The notes: generated from the letters alone by a model not told the origin. A stretch of 64,000 nt of DNA from Actinoplanes solisilvae (GCF_003999975.1 NZ_RJAC01000026.1:1-64000); one strand, 5' to 3'. Numbered from the stretch's first letter, positions 42,139 through 50,979 are shown. Numbers and translations are program-made.

Positions 42139-43513
42139 GGGGCTGCGCGAGGTCATCCCCTGCCCGAAGGAGCTCGCGCCCATCCCGGCGCGGGTGCGCG
42201 GCCTGCGCGGGGCGATGAACCTGCACGACGTGGTGATCCCCGTGCTCGACCTGGCGGTGACGCTGGAGTGGGAGCGGCCGGAGCGCGAGCACCCGGTCAT
42301 CGTGATCATCAGCGCGGGCGGCCGGATGCTGGGCGTGGTCGCCGACCGGATCGACGGCATCACCACCGTCCCCGACGACCAGCGGCACGACACCCGCGAC
42401 ACCGGCAACGGGCTGGTCTTCTCGCACACGTTCGGCCATCCGGAGACCGGGGCGGTGGTCAGCATCCTCGACGCGGACGCGATCCTGGCCCTGCCCGGGG
42501 TGCCTGCGGTCGCGGACCAGGCGAGCGGCCCGCCGGCCGGCACCGCCGCCACGGCCGGGGCCGGGGTGCCGATGCTGCTGGTGCGCTGCGGCGACTTCCG
42601 GCTCGCGGTGAGCCTGGTCGACATCCACACCGTGCTGCCGCAACTGGTGGTGACGGAATCGCCGATGGCCGGGGAACTGTGCCGCGGCGTCACGGCGTAC
42701 ATGAACGATTGGGTGCCGGTCGTCGACCTGGCCCTCGCTCTCGGGCTGGGGTCGTCGGCCGGGACACAGGGTCTGCTGTGGAGTTTCCCGGAGGGCCTGG
42801 TCGCGCTGCAGGTGGCCGAGGTCGTCGAGATCGTCACGCTGGACCGCGCACAGATCCGGCCGCTGCCCGCGCTCGGCATGGCCAACGCGCACCGGTTCCG
42901 CGGCGTGGCCCAGGTTCCCGGTCACGGCCAGCACCTGATGGTCGACCCGGCCGGGCTGTCGGCCGACGAGACGCTCAGCGCGCTGGCCCGGCTCAACACG
43001 CCCCGCGAGGACGTGACCGTGCCCGACGGCCGCCCGGCCGGCGGACGCACCACCGACCTCGACCGCTACCTGACCTATCGCGTCGGCGTCGAGGTGGCCA
43101 CGCCGCTGGGTCAGATCGCCGAGATCCTGGCCTACCCGGACGATCTCGCGCCGCTGGCCGGGACCGGGGGCGGGCTGCTCGGGCTGTTCACCCACCGCGA
43201 CATCGTGGCCTCGCTGATCAGCCTCGATCAGCTGATCGGCCGGCCGCCCGCGATCGACCCGGACACCAGCCGGGTGCTGCTGGTCGAGCAGGAGGGCAAC
43301 CACATCGGGTACGTCGTGGAAGGCCTCGGCGCGATCGAGCACTCGGTGTGGGAGGAGGACGGCCGCGCCACGGATCCGGGCCGGCTCGACGGCAGCCCGC
43401 TCGTGCAGATCGGCGCCGACCCGGACGGGCGGCTGCTCCCCCGCCTCGACCTGGCCGGCTGGGCCGCGACCCTCAGCTCCGCTCCCCCAGAAGGGCTTCC
43501 CCCAGCGGGGTGA
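42139..43513 (+). pseudogene. CheW-repeat protein lacking its N-terminus
   Basis: The frame begins with LREVIPCPKELAPIPARVRGLRGAMNLHDVVIPVLDLA, a CheW core without the usual start, then two more CheW-like units: MLLVRCGDFRLAVSLVDIHTVLPQ...WVPVVDLALALG and LTYRVGVEVATPLGQIAEIL...LLVEQEGNHIGYVVEGLGAIEHS. CheW couples chemoreceptors to CheA. The first unit is cut at its beginning where it joins the truncated MCP. A GTG at 42194 could in principle start a shorter protein of 439 residues. Its last 41 bases overlap the convergent DUF5937 gene. Confidence 0.7.
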
Positions 43514-44444
43514 GGGTGTGTACGACGGCCCGCCCGGCCCGGCTCGTGTGGATGAGCCGGGCCTCGCGCAGCACGGCCGTGTGCTGGCTGACCGAAGCGG
43601 CGCTGACCCCGACCCGGCGGGCCAGCTCGCTGGTGGTGCGACCGTCGCCGAGCGACTCGAGCAGCGACGTGCGGGTGCGGCCGATCAGCGCGGCCACCGC
43701 GGCGCCGTCGGCGGGCCGCAGCCCGGGGCTCAGTGTGAGGTCGTGCTGCACCGGGTAGACGAGCACCGGCGGCAACGTGCTGTCGTGCAGCGTGTCGGGC
43801 GTGCCCCAGGACAGGAACGACGGCACCAGCAGCAGGCCTCGGCCGTCGAGGTGGATCACCTGGTCGAACGGGGTGTCGACCTCGAGCATGGGCGGATCCC
43901 AGCGCATCATCGGGCGGAAGCTGTCGAGCAGGCCCTCGATGCCCTGGTCTAGCAGCACCCGGCTGCGCCGCGACCGCTCGGCGTCGATGTTGGCGCGCGC
44001 CTCGTCCCAGAAGGGAGCGACCGCGCTCTCGTACTGCGACTGGACGGCCCCGGCGAGCCGTTCGACGATCTCGGCGTCGCCCTCGGCGAGCCGGTTCATC
44101 CACGAGGGCTTGGGGCCGGCGTGGCGCACCAGTTCCTCGAGTTCGCCGCGCAGGCGGGCGGCCGGGGTGGAGCGGATCGCCTCGAGCGCGGCGTCGAGAC
44201 CGACCGCGCCCTCGGCCGGAGTGAGGAAGTCGGGGTAGTAGGCGCCGCGGACCAGCGGGAGAAGCAGTTCGAGATCGTCGCGGCGGCTGGCCCTGAGTGC
44301 GTGCCCCCGCCAGCGACCGTAGATGAGCTCGGGGCCCGGGCGGCGCAGACGCCACACGCTGAAGATCGTTTCCCACATCGGATCGGGGTCGGCGGCGATC
44401 CGCACACGGCCGATGTCCTCCGGCGTGAAGTGGATGCGCAACAC
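43473..44444 (-). CDS. DUF5937/ArsR-type transcription regulator
   Basis: 323 residues. Long N-terminal DUF5937 part (IHFTPEDIGRVRIAADPDPMWE, SFRPMMRWDPPMLEVDTPFDQV) and a C-terminal winged helix of ArsR type (LLESLGDGRTTSELARRVGVSAASVSQHTAVLREARLIHTSRAGRAVVHTLTPLG). No metal-binding cysteines. This arrangement is frequent in actinomycetes and generally of unknown function. Convergent overlap with the CheW remnant. Confidence 0.85.
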   Translation of the reverse strand: MLRIHFTPEDIGRVRIAADPDPMWETIFSVWRLRRPGPELIYGRWRGHALRASRRDDLELLLPLVRGAYYPDFLTPAEGAVGLDAALEAIRSTPAARLRGELEELVRHAGPKPSWMNRLAEGDAEIVERLAGAVQSQYESAVAPFWDEARANIDAERSRRSRVLLDQGIEGLLDSFRPMMRWDPPMLEVDTPFDQVIHLDGRGLLLVPSFLSWGTPDTLHDSTLPPVLVYPVQHDLTLSPGLRPADGAAVAALIGRTRTSLLESLGDGRTTSELARRVGVSAASVSQHTAVLREARLIHTSRAGRAVVHTLTPLGEALLGERS

Positions 44445-44748
44445 GTCGGCCCCCAGTTGCCGTCTAGCAAGCGTTCCCGGCCGGAAGTGTATCCGGAGGG
44501 CGCGACGGGGAAAATTCAGTACACGAAAAAAGTCCGTATGGCCCGATGGCCGTACGGAGGACCGGTGGTCGCCACGAGCGGGGCCGACGAATCGAGCAAT
44601 CTCGGATATGCACCCCCGATAACGGCATATCCGTCATGGAATTCCATGAGGTCAAGCTCCGTCGATCCGGCTCGTGGCCGACCGGCGGAATGACCATCGC
44701 TGGCGGGTGGCGGCGGGGACAACACGTTTAATGCGTCCCTGAAACGTT
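44445..44748. other. Intergenic region with adjacent palindromes
   Basis: No gene found. It holds GGATATGC (44604-44611) paired with GCATATCC (44625-44632), immediately followed by TCATGGAATTCCATGA (44634-44649), a perfect 16-base palindrome. Also a CCGTATGG / CCGTACGG imperfect dyad near 44536-44556. The cluster looks like a multi-site operator or a structured RNA. The nearest downstream gene on the minus side is the DUF5937 regulator. Confidence 0.55.
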
Positions 44749-44784
44749 ACGACCGGGTTCATCCGAACGGACGAACCCGGTCGT
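44749..44784 (-). terminator. Perfect 12-bp hairpin terminator
   Basis: ACGACCGGGTTC and GAACCCGGTCGT pair perfectly around a 12-base loop, about 45 bases past the DUF3817 stop on the minus strand. Strong stem, no T-run. Confidence 0.7.
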
Positions 44785-44830
44785 GCGATCAGCCCGGAAA
44801 GGACATTCCCGAAATATGCTGACGGTTCAT

Positions 44831-45154
44831 TCAGGCGGCCGGTTCGAGAACCTTTTCGTTCCCGGCCGGGCGGCGGCCGGCCACCCAGCGCTCGAAGATC
44901 AGCGTCGTGAACGGCGGGATGGCCGCGGACAGGCCGACCAACACGCGCAGAACCGACCAACGCTCCTTGAAGCCCAGCCACAGAACAGAGACGACGTACG
45001 TCACGAAGAGCGCGCCGTGAATCGGGCCGAAGATCGAAACGCCCAGGTCGGTGACCTCGGCGACCCGCTTGAGGTACATGCCGACGAGCAGGCCCGCCCA
45101 CGAGAACGCCTCGGCCACAGCCGTGATGCGGAAGATGCGGTACGGCTGCGACAC
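44831..45154 (-). CDS. DUF3817 membrane protein
   Basis: 107 residues from the GTG at 45154 (AGGGAG upstream). Starts VSQPYRIFRITAVAEAFSWAGLLVGMYLKRV and has three predicted helices, including GPIHGALFVTYVVSVLWLG and LVGLSAAIPPFTTLIFE; the PxxE/HG/FE(R)W residues are the conserved pattern of DUF3817. Function unknown; related proteins are linked to integral membrane or lipid roles only by context. Confidence 0.85.
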   Translation of the reverse strand: MSQPYRIFRITAVAEAFSWAGLLVGMYLKRVAEVTDLGVSIFGPIHGALFVTYVVSVLWLGFKERWSVLRVLVGLSAAIPPFTTLIFERWVAGRRPAGNEKVLEPAA

Positions 45155-45265
45155 GGTGCTGCTCCCTGATCCGTTGGACTCGACGGCGTCCGATCGTATT
45201 CGGTCGTCCTGAGAACAGGCGAACGCCGGGGGTGACCTGGTCACCCCCGGCGCTGTCGATCACCG

Positions 45266-46363
45266 TCAGCGGAACGCCGACGAGTTCACCTGGACCACCT
45301 TCCCGGCCGCCTTGACGCCGAACATGCCGGCGAGGCTTCCCGAGGTCGAGTAGAGCTTGCCGTCCTTGAAATCGATGCCGGTCGGCGTGGCCACGGCGGC
45401 GTGCGTGACCTTGCCGTGGTCGATGCGGGTCAACCGGCCGATCTTGGACGGGTCGAGGTTCGCCGGCGGCGGGCCGGCGGGCAGGCCGAACAGCACCTCG
45501 GAGGCGAAGATCGTGCCGTGGTCGCTGACCGCGACACCGGTGAGCGAGGTGAAACCGGTCCACTTGTGCTGCACCTTGCCGCTGCGGCCGTCCAGCTTGT
45601 AGATCACCGAAGCGCCCGGCTTCTCGGCGCCGAGGGTCGAGACATAGACGCTGTTGCCGCGGGCGAAGACGCCGGTCGGCACCGGGTCGCAGCCGACCGT
45701 GCCCGGGTTGGCCTGAGCACCCTTGGCCAGACATTCCTTCGTACGCGGGTTCGACGGCACGAAGAAGGTCGACACCTTGCCGGTGTGCGGGTCGACCCGC
45801 AGCACGTCGTTCGCCCCGCCGTCGGCGACCAGAAGGCCCCATTTCGTGGCGATCATGCTGAACGGGTTGGAAAGCGCGTCGAACGGCTTTCCGGCCGCGT
45901 CGAACTGCTTCTGACCGTCCGGATTGTGTTTCAGCTCATACTTTTCCAGGTTGGCCAGAACGCGAATGTTCTTACCATTCCAGTCGGCCACGATGAGCGA
46001 TGACGGTGGATATTTCGAGGGCGGCGTCGGGCCCATCTCGTTCGGCCCGCCCCGCACCGCGAAGATCTTTCCGCCCCAGGCCGCGACGCCCGCCACGCCG
46101 GGAATCCCGGAGATCAAGGTGGTCTTCGCACCGGTTTTCAGATTGATCGCGGTGACCTTGCCACTGCCCGATTCGGCGACCAGAGCAGCATGCGAGTTCA
46201 GCACGTCCAGGCCGAACGGGCCCTCCAGCTTGTCGGCGACGGTCCTGATCGCGGGCGTGTCGCCGCGGTGGGCAGCGCCGGCGAAGGCCGGGACGCCCGC
46301 GACCACCGTGAGTGCGCCCGCCCCCGCGGCCGCAACCATTTTGAAGGCTAACGTGAATCTCAT
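45266..46363 (-). CDS. Secreted ScyD/ScyE-type beta-propeller protein
   Basis: 365 residues from the ATG at 46363. Signal peptide FKMVAAAGAGALTVVAGVPAFAGA. The mature part has repeated blades: GPFGLDVLNSHAALVAESGSGKVTAINLKTG, VAGVAAWGGKIFAVRGG, NPFSMIATKWGLLVADGGANDVLRVDPHTG, PTGVFARGNSVYVSTL, LTGVAVSDHGTIFASEVL. This is the ScyD/ScyE group, named after scytonemin-cluster proteins but widespread and uncharacterised in Actinobacteria. Cys pair (KECLAKG, VGCDPV) may form a disulfide. Confidence 0.85.
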   Translation of the reverse strand: MRFTLAFKMVAAAGAGALTVVAGVPAFAGAAHRGDTPAIRTVADKLEGPFGLDVLNSHAALVAESGSGKVTAINLKTGAKTTLISGIPGVAGVAAWGGKIFAVRGGPNEMGPTPPSKYPPSSLIVADWNGKNIRVLANLEKYELKHNPDGQKQFDAAGKPFDALSNPFSMIATKWGLLVADGGANDVLRVDPHTGKVSTFFVPSNPRTKECLAKGAQANPGTVGCDPVPTGVFARGNSVYVSTLGAEKPGASVIYKLDGRSGKVQHKWTGFTSLTGVAVSDHGTIFASEVLFGLPAGPPPANLDPSKIGRLTRIDHGKVTHAAVATPTGIDFKDGKLYSTSGSLAGMFGVKAAGKVVQVNSSAFR

Positions 46364-46533
46364 CCTGTCCCCCCGACAGAAACGTTGGTCGGCTCTTTCC
46401 CGCCTCCCCGAAGCGAGATCCCCAATAAGCCGAAGAGGTGTCAGCAATCCCCAACCTAGGTAATGCGATGAGGGGGCGGCAACCATCCTTTCGGCCAGCG
46501 CATCCAGAAATCGGCCGCCCAATTAAGGGACCA

Positions 46534-46547
46534 TTACGGGCCCGTAA
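46534..46547. promoter_or_regulatory. Palindrome between ScyD-like and hypothetical genes
   Basis: TTACGGGCCCGTAA is a perfect 14-base palindrome lying about midway between the divergent starts at 46363 and 46618, in an AT-richer stretch. A shared operator is plausible. Confidence 0.45.
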
Positions 46548-46617
46548 ACAATGATCAATTACGGTCGAGTGTGCCATCTTTGCGCGCAGACGTGAGGGCG
46601 GTTCTACAGTCGAGGGC

Positions 46618-47052
46618 ATGGAGTTGCGGTGGTGGTCGATCGAGGTCCTCGACGGGCCCCGCGGCACCGCGCGCGCCTGGAGCGACTCGCTCGGCAACGC
46701 GCTCACCGAGGCGGCGGTCACCCACGGGGCCTACCGCTGGGAGCGGCACACCCACACGTGGGGTGTCCTGTTCGAGATCGCTTTCCGCACCGACGAGGCG
46801 TGGGAGGCCTTCCGGGGCCTGCCGGTGGTGACCGCGGCGCTCGACGCGGTGCCCGATCCGGCCTACGGATTCTTCGTCTACCAGGGGCGCGGCGGCAGCG
46901 GCGGGAAGACCCATCCACGCCGGCCGCACCCGATCGCCGGCGGCGGCTCGGCCGAGGTCCCGATCCCCGACGTCCGCGAGTTCATCCTGCTCGGCGGTTC
47001 CGGCGCCTGGGAGCCCGATACCACCCCCGCCTGGGTGCGCCAGCCTTCCTGA
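46618..47052 (+). CDS. Hypothetical protein, 144 residues
   Basis: Begins MELRWWSIEVLDGPRGTARAWSDSLGNALTEAAV, then FEIAFRTDEAWEAFRGLPVV and VPDPAYGFFVYQGRGGSGGKTHPRRP, ending PDVREFILLGGSGAWEP. The first 90 residues look like a compact alpha/beta domain; I do not know the family. TACAGT lies 7 bases before the ATG. Its stop codon lies at the start of a tandem repeat. Confidence 0.65.
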   Translation: MELRWWSIEVLDGPRGTARAWSDSLGNALTEAAVTHGAYRWERHTHTWGVLFEIAFRTDEAWEAFRGLPVVTAALDAVPDPAYGFFVYQGRGGSGGKTHPRRPHPIAGGGSAEVPIPDVREFILLGGSGAWEPDTTPAWVRQPS

Positions 47053-47113
47053 TCACCGCCCGGCCCGATCACCGCCCGGCCCGATCACCGCCCGGCCCGA
47101 TCACCGCCCGGCC
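47051..47113. repeat. Tandem repeat of 16 bp between convergent genes
   Basis: GATCACCGCCCGGCCC is repeated three times perfectly and a fourth time without its last base, beginning in the stop codon of the gene on the left and ending inside the last codons of the metallo-hydrolase gene on the right. It may have arisen by slippage. Confidence 0.9.
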
Positions 47114-47877
47114 TGGTCGCCGCCCGTGCTCGTGTCAGGGCCGCTCTCGGCGCTCGGGCCACTTCCCGCGTCGGGCCCGCTTTCACCGGCGCCGGCGCCC
47201 GGCAGGCTCCGGGCGTACGCCCGGAAGCTCTCCACCGCCCGCCCCGAAACCGCGCGCCCGTGCCCGAAGACGGCGTGCTCGAACTCGTAGCCGGCCAGCT
47301 TGGCCAAGCTGCGCGACTGCTCCGCCGGATCGACCGACGCCTGGGTCGGCCCCGAGGTGACCTTGCCGTCGCGCGTGCTCGACGCAGTGTCGCCCGCGAA
47401 GAGCACCCCGCCGTCGCGGTCGAGCAGGAAAGAAACGTGTCCTCGCGTGTGCCCCGGGGTGTGCACGGCCGTGAAACCGGGCAGCGGCGTCGACTCGGCC
47501 CCCGTGATCACCTTGTCGAGCTTGGTCGGCTCGGGCCGCCCGATGAGCCGTACCGCGAATTTGGCCAGGCCTTTCGGCTCGACCGGCTCGTTCACGCCGG
47601 TGATGCCCATCGCGTCGGCCGCGTGCGCGAAAACCCGGGCCCCCGAACGCCGGCGCACGTCGGCCACGTTGCCGATGTGATCGAAGTGGTTGTGGGTCAG
47701 CAGCACGGCGGTCACGTCGCCGATCTGTTTGCCGAGGTCACGCAGGGCCCGGTCGATCCGCTTGGCGTTGCGGGGCAGGCCGGTGTCGACGAGGACCACC
47801 CCATCGTCCGTCACGACCAGGTGCATGTTGACGAACCCCAGGCTGAGTTCGAAGACGCCGTCCACCACTTCGCGCAC
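47101..47877 (-). CDS. MBL-fold metallo-hydrolase
   Basis: 258 residues from GTG 47877. The metal motif THNHFDHIG supplies His/Asp ligands, with later TPGHTRGHVSFL and AGDTASSTRD and the final VFGHGRAVSG histidine. No signal peptide. Thiol esters (glyoxalase II-like) are typical substrates of this subgroup. The C-terminal about 30 residues (GAGESGPDAGSGPSAESGP) are low-complexity and grow into the 16-bp repeat, so may be non-functional. Longer ORFs upstream of 47877 run antisense into the next gene. Confidence 0.82.
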   Translation of the reverse strand: MREVVDGVFELSLGFVNMHLVVTDDGVVLVDTGLPRNAKRIDRALRDLGKQIGDVTAVLLTHNHFDHIGNVADVRRRSGARVFAHAADAMGITGVNEPVEPKGLAKFAVRLIGRPEPTKLDKVITGAESTPLPGFTAVHTPGHTRGHVSFLLDRDGGVLFAGDTASSTRDGKVTSGPTQASVDPAEQSRSLAKLAGYEFEHAVFGHGRAVSGRAVESFRAYARSLPGAGAGESGPDAGSGPSAESGPDTSTGGDQAGR

Positions 47878-47961
47878 GGGCTCATTCTGCCAGTCCGCCT
47901 TCCCGGGCGAACTTTCCGTATAACTGCACCATTGGGGTTTTTGCCCGTTTACCCTCCCCGC

Positions 47962-48690
47962 ATGGATCGTAGAACTTTGCTGGTCGCGGGCGGGGCGGCT
48001 GCCGTCCTCGGCCTGACCGGGACCCCCGCGCGTGCCGCCGCCCGCCTGCCGATCTTCGAGTGGGCCCGCCCCGGTGGCTTCTTCTTCCCGGGCGAGGGCG
48101 TGCTCGACCCGCCACCGCTCGCCGTCTACGACGACAACACCGGTTTCGCCGACGCCACCGCGAGCCTGCCCCTGCGCCCCCGCCGGGTCGAATCGCTGCG
48201 CGCCCACGCCGAGGCCGTGCTGTCCGACCCGCGCAACACTCGGCGCGACCCCGACAAGCCGGCCCGTGACCGACCCCAAGACCTTCTGCGCGTACGCCGT
48301 GAGGACGGCACCTATGTCACCGCGGAGCTCGACGCCTGGGGTGACTGCGACCCCGATCACGCCTTCCCGGCCGCGCTCCACAGGCTGGCCGACGACGTCC
48401 AGGACGTGCGGCGGACGATCCTGCGCGGCGGCGAGCCCTGGCGACCCAGTGCCGTGCTGCTGGCCGCCGTACGCCTCGACTTCGAACCCGACGACGCGCG
48501 CCCCTGGCCCGCCGGCGTGCCCAAGCCGGACACCAGCCGCCTCTACGCCGAGCGCCGCCTGCGGGGCGAGCAGGCTCGGACCGTACGCCGGAAAATGCCT
48601 TTGACCGGGGAAAAGGTGTGGCCCGGCTATCGGCTGACGCCCGCGGAGTACACGGCGGCGACGTGGCGGCACCTTCTGCCGCACGAGTGA
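47962..48690 (+). CDS. Tat-like secreted hypothetical protein
   Basis: 242 residues. N-terminus MDRRTLLVAGGAAAVLGLTGTPARAAA has an Arg-Arg followed by a hydrophobic stretch and an ARA-A cleavage site, a Tat-type signal. The mature part, LPIFEWARPGGFFFPGEGVLDPPPLAVYDDNTGF, then DELDAWGDCDPDHAFPAALHRLADDVQDVRR, is not one I recognise. Divergent from the metallo-hydrolase. Possibly a cell-surface protein exported folded. Confidence 0.7.
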   Translation: MDRRTLLVAGGAAAVLGLTGTPARAAARLPIFEWARPGGFFFPGEGVLDPPPLAVYDDNTGFADATASLPLRPRRVESLRAHAEAVLSDPRNTRRDPDKPARDRPQDLLRVRREDGTYVTAELDAWGDCDPDHAFPAALHRLADDVQDVRRTILRGGEPWRPSAVLLAAVRLDFEPDDARPWPAGVPKPDTSRLYAERRLRGEQARTVRRKMPLTGEKVWPGYRLTPAEYTAATWRHLLPHE

Positions 48691-49088
48691 TCACCATCGG
48701 CGGCCCGCGACATTTGCGGGTTGTGCAGGGCCTACCTTGAGCCGCGCTCAGCCGGAGGCCAGTCCCCGGTTCTCCACCGCCCTGAACAATCCCCATCAAC
48801 CGAATCGGTAGAAGAATCAGCCGGAGAGTAGGCGTGGATCACCACCGGGTGCGGTACTGTCCGTGCCCGGCGCCGGTGCGCCGATCACGTCGTATCCACA
48901 CTGGACGCTGGGGTCCACCGAGGTGAGGATGGTCGCGCGTGGCTGGGAAGTCGTCCAGGCTGGACAGGGACGTGTTTGCCGTGGTGACGTTGACCCGGGG
49001 GCGTTTCGACGGGCCGGGGAGCAGGCGATACTGTGCCGTCGGGCGCGAGCTCTAGCACGGGCACTCAGACTTCGATGATAAGAGCGAA
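48691..49088. other. Intergenic stretch, nothing identified
   Basis: 398 bases before the DUF5753 regulator. An open frame at 48863-49078 has no ribosome site and no recognisable domain. Promoters for the regulator must lie here (for example CTTCGATGATAAG near 49072). No strong hairpin seen. Confidence 0.45.
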
Positions 49089-49964
49089 ATGATCGGGCGT
49101 GGGGACAGCGGCGGCTCGACCGTGCGCCGCTTGCAGCTCGGCGGACGCCTGCGCGAGCTGCGCCTGAAGGCGGGCGTGAGCCGTGAGGCCGCCGGCTACC
49201 GCATCCGCGCGTCCGAATCCAAGATCAGCCGGATGGAGCTGGGCCGCGTCGGTTTCAAGGCGCGCGACGTCTCCGACCTGCTGGTCCTCTACGGCGTCGA
49301 CGACCCCGAGGAGCACGACCGCCTCCTCGAGCTGACCAAGGCGGCCAACTCGCCGAGCTGGTGGCACACGTACGGCGATGTGCTCGAGAGCTGGTTCCAC
49401 AGCTACCTCGACCTCGAGCAGGCGGCCGAGCTGATCCGCACGTACGAGATCCAGTTCGTGCCCGGACTGCTGCAGACCGAGGCGTACGCGAGTGCGGTGA
49501 TCCGTCTGTCGCACAACGACCCCGACCGGCACGAGATCGAACGCCTCGCCAAGCTGCGCATGACCCGCAAGGAACTGCTGACCCGCCCCGACTCCCCCAC
49601 GTTCTGGGCGGTGCTCGACGAGGCCGTGCTGCGGCGCCTGATCGGCGGGCGTGACGTGCTGCGCGAACAGATCGTGGCGTTGCTCGACGCGTGCGAGAAC
49701 CCGAACATCCGCCTGCAGGTGATCCCGTTCGACTCGGGTGGGCACGCGGCGGCCGGCGGGGCCTTCAGCATCCTGCGGTTCCCGCACGAGGAACTCGACG
49801 ACGTCGTCTACATCGAGCACCTCACCAGCGCCCTCTACCTCGACAAACCCGACGAGGTGGACGCCTACGCGGCGGCGTTCGGGCGGCTCATCATCGAGGC
49901 CGCACCCCCGGCGCGCACCCCCGACATATTGAAGGCCGTGCTCGTCGACCTGGACGGTACTTAA
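49089..49964 (+). CDS. XRE-type regulator with DUF5753 domain
   Basis: 291 residues. N-terminal helix-turn-helix (LGGRLRELRLKAGVSREAAGYRIRASESKISRMELG) and the large C-terminal DUF5753 part (YLDLEQAAELIRTYEIQFVPGLLQTEAYASAVIRLSH ... LLDACENPNIRLQVIPFDSGGH ... FSILRFP). These proteins are very numerous in actinomycetes and often pair with a small DUF397 protein; no DUF397 gene is visible here. Followed instead, 53 bases later, by a PF04672 methyltransferase. Confidence 0.9.
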   Translation: MIGRGDSGGSTVRRLQLGGRLRELRLKAGVSREAAGYRIRASESKISRMELGRVGFKARDVSDLLVLYGVDDPEEHDRLLELTKAANSPSWWHTYGDVLESWFHSYLDLEQAAELIRTYEIQFVPGLLQTEAYASAVIRLSHNDPDRHEIERLAKLRMTRKELLTRPDSPTFWAVLDEAVLRRLIGGRDVLREQIVALLDACENPNIRLQVIPFDSGGHAAAGGAFSILRFPHEELDDVVYIEHLTSALYLDKPDEVDAYAAAFGRLIIEAAPPARTPDILKAVLVDLDGT

Positions 49965-50017
49965 ATATCCACAATGGGGTGTTGCGCCGACCTCCCCGGG
50001 CCAGTAGAAACTTCCCC

Positions 50018-50809
50018 ATGACGGACCAAGAGGCCCCCGCCGAACTGCAGCCCGACGTGCCGCACGCGGCACGCATGTGGAACTACTGGATGGGCGGCAA
50101 GGACAACTTCGCCGCCGACCGTGCCGCCGGTGACGCCGTGGCCCAGGTCTACCCCGAGATCGTGGTGATGGCGCGCCAGTCGCGCAAGTTCCTCATCCGG
50201 GTGGTCCGTCATCTCACGGCCGAGCTGGGCGTCCGCCAGTTCCTCGACATCGGCACCGGCCTGCCCACCATGCAGAACACGCACGAGGTAGCCCAGGGCA
50301 TCGCCCCCGACTCGCGCATCGTCTACGTCGACAACGACCCGATGGTGCTGGCCTACGCGCGGGCCCTGCTGGTCGGCACGACGACCGAGGGCGTCACGAC
50401 GTACGTCCACGCCGACTACCACGACCCCGAGAAGATCCTCGCCGAGGCGGTCGAGGCGCTCAACTTCGACGAGCCGATCGCGGTCATGTTCATGGGCGTG
50501 ATGGGCTACGAGCCCGACCTCGCGGTCATCCGCTCGATCGTCGACACCGTGATGGCCCGCGTGCCGTCGGGCAGCTACCTGGTCTTCTGGGACGGCACCG
50601 ACACTTCCCAGGCGGTCGTCGAGGGCGCCCAGAAGCTGGCCGACAGCGGCGGCGTGCCCTACATGCTGCGCAGCCCCGCCGAGCTGGCGACGGTCTTCGA
50701 GGGCCTGGAACTGGTCGAGCCCGGCCTGACCCAGATCAGCTCGTGGCGCCCCGACGGCGACGGCATCGAGTCCATCGAGGCCTACGGCGCGGTCGGCCGC
50801 AAGCCCTAA
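50018..50809 (+). CDS. PF04672-type SAM-dependent methyltransferase
   Basis: 263 residues. PHAARMWNYWMGGKDNFAADRAAGDA is the defining opening of the family, followed by VRQFLDIGTGLPTMQNTHEVAQ (SAM motif), DNDPMVLAYARALL and VMFMGVMGYEPD. The family is restricted mainly to actinobacteria and has no settled substrate. ATG at 50018 lacks a strong ribosome site. It probably forms one unit with the DUF5753 gene. Confidence 0.92.
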   Translation: MTDQEAPAELQPDVPHAARMWNYWMGGKDNFAADRAAGDAVAQVYPEIVVMARQSRKFLIRVVRHLTAELGVRQFLDIGTGLPTMQNTHEVAQGIAPDSRIVYVDNDPMVLAYARALLVGTTTEGVTTYVHADYHDPEKILAEAVEALNFDEPIAVMFMGVMGYEPDLAVIRSIVDTVMARVPSGSYLVFWDGTDTSQAVVEGAQKLADSGGVPYMLRSPAELATVFEGLELVEPGLTQISSWRPDGDGIESIEAYGAVGRKP

Positions 50810-50823
50810 CCACACCCGGACAC

Positions 50824-50867
50824 GGAACGGTCGGTCGCCCCTCCCCCGAGGGCGACCGGCCGTTTCC
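50824..50867 (+). terminator. Long hairpin after methyltransferase gene
   Basis: GGAACGGTCGGTCGCCC pairs with GGGCGACCGGCCGTTTCC over about 16 positions with one bulge, loop CTCCCCCGA, 15 bases after the stop. No T-run. Confidence 0.75.
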
Positions 50868-50979
50868 GTCTCCGCCGGCGTCCGGGTATTCCCTCGCCCG
50901 AGAAGCCGCTGCTCCGCGCCCCTTGTGCTCCCTCCCGCTACCGCCCCTCCGCGCCCCTTCAAGCCTCCCGCTCATTCCC

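Noticed and set aside
41948..43342. A 464-codon open frame on the minus strand
   Set aside because: Antisense to the CheW-repeat gene, rich in His/Gln/Arg/Asp; no family.
44464..44697. Small protein of 77 residues on the minus strand
   Set aside because: It covers the palindromes at 44604-44649, has no ribosome site and no coding bias.
47101..48684. Single 527-codon protein including the metallo-hydrolase
   Set aside because: The part upstream of 47877 is antisense to the Tat-like secreted protein gene and has no coding signal of its own.
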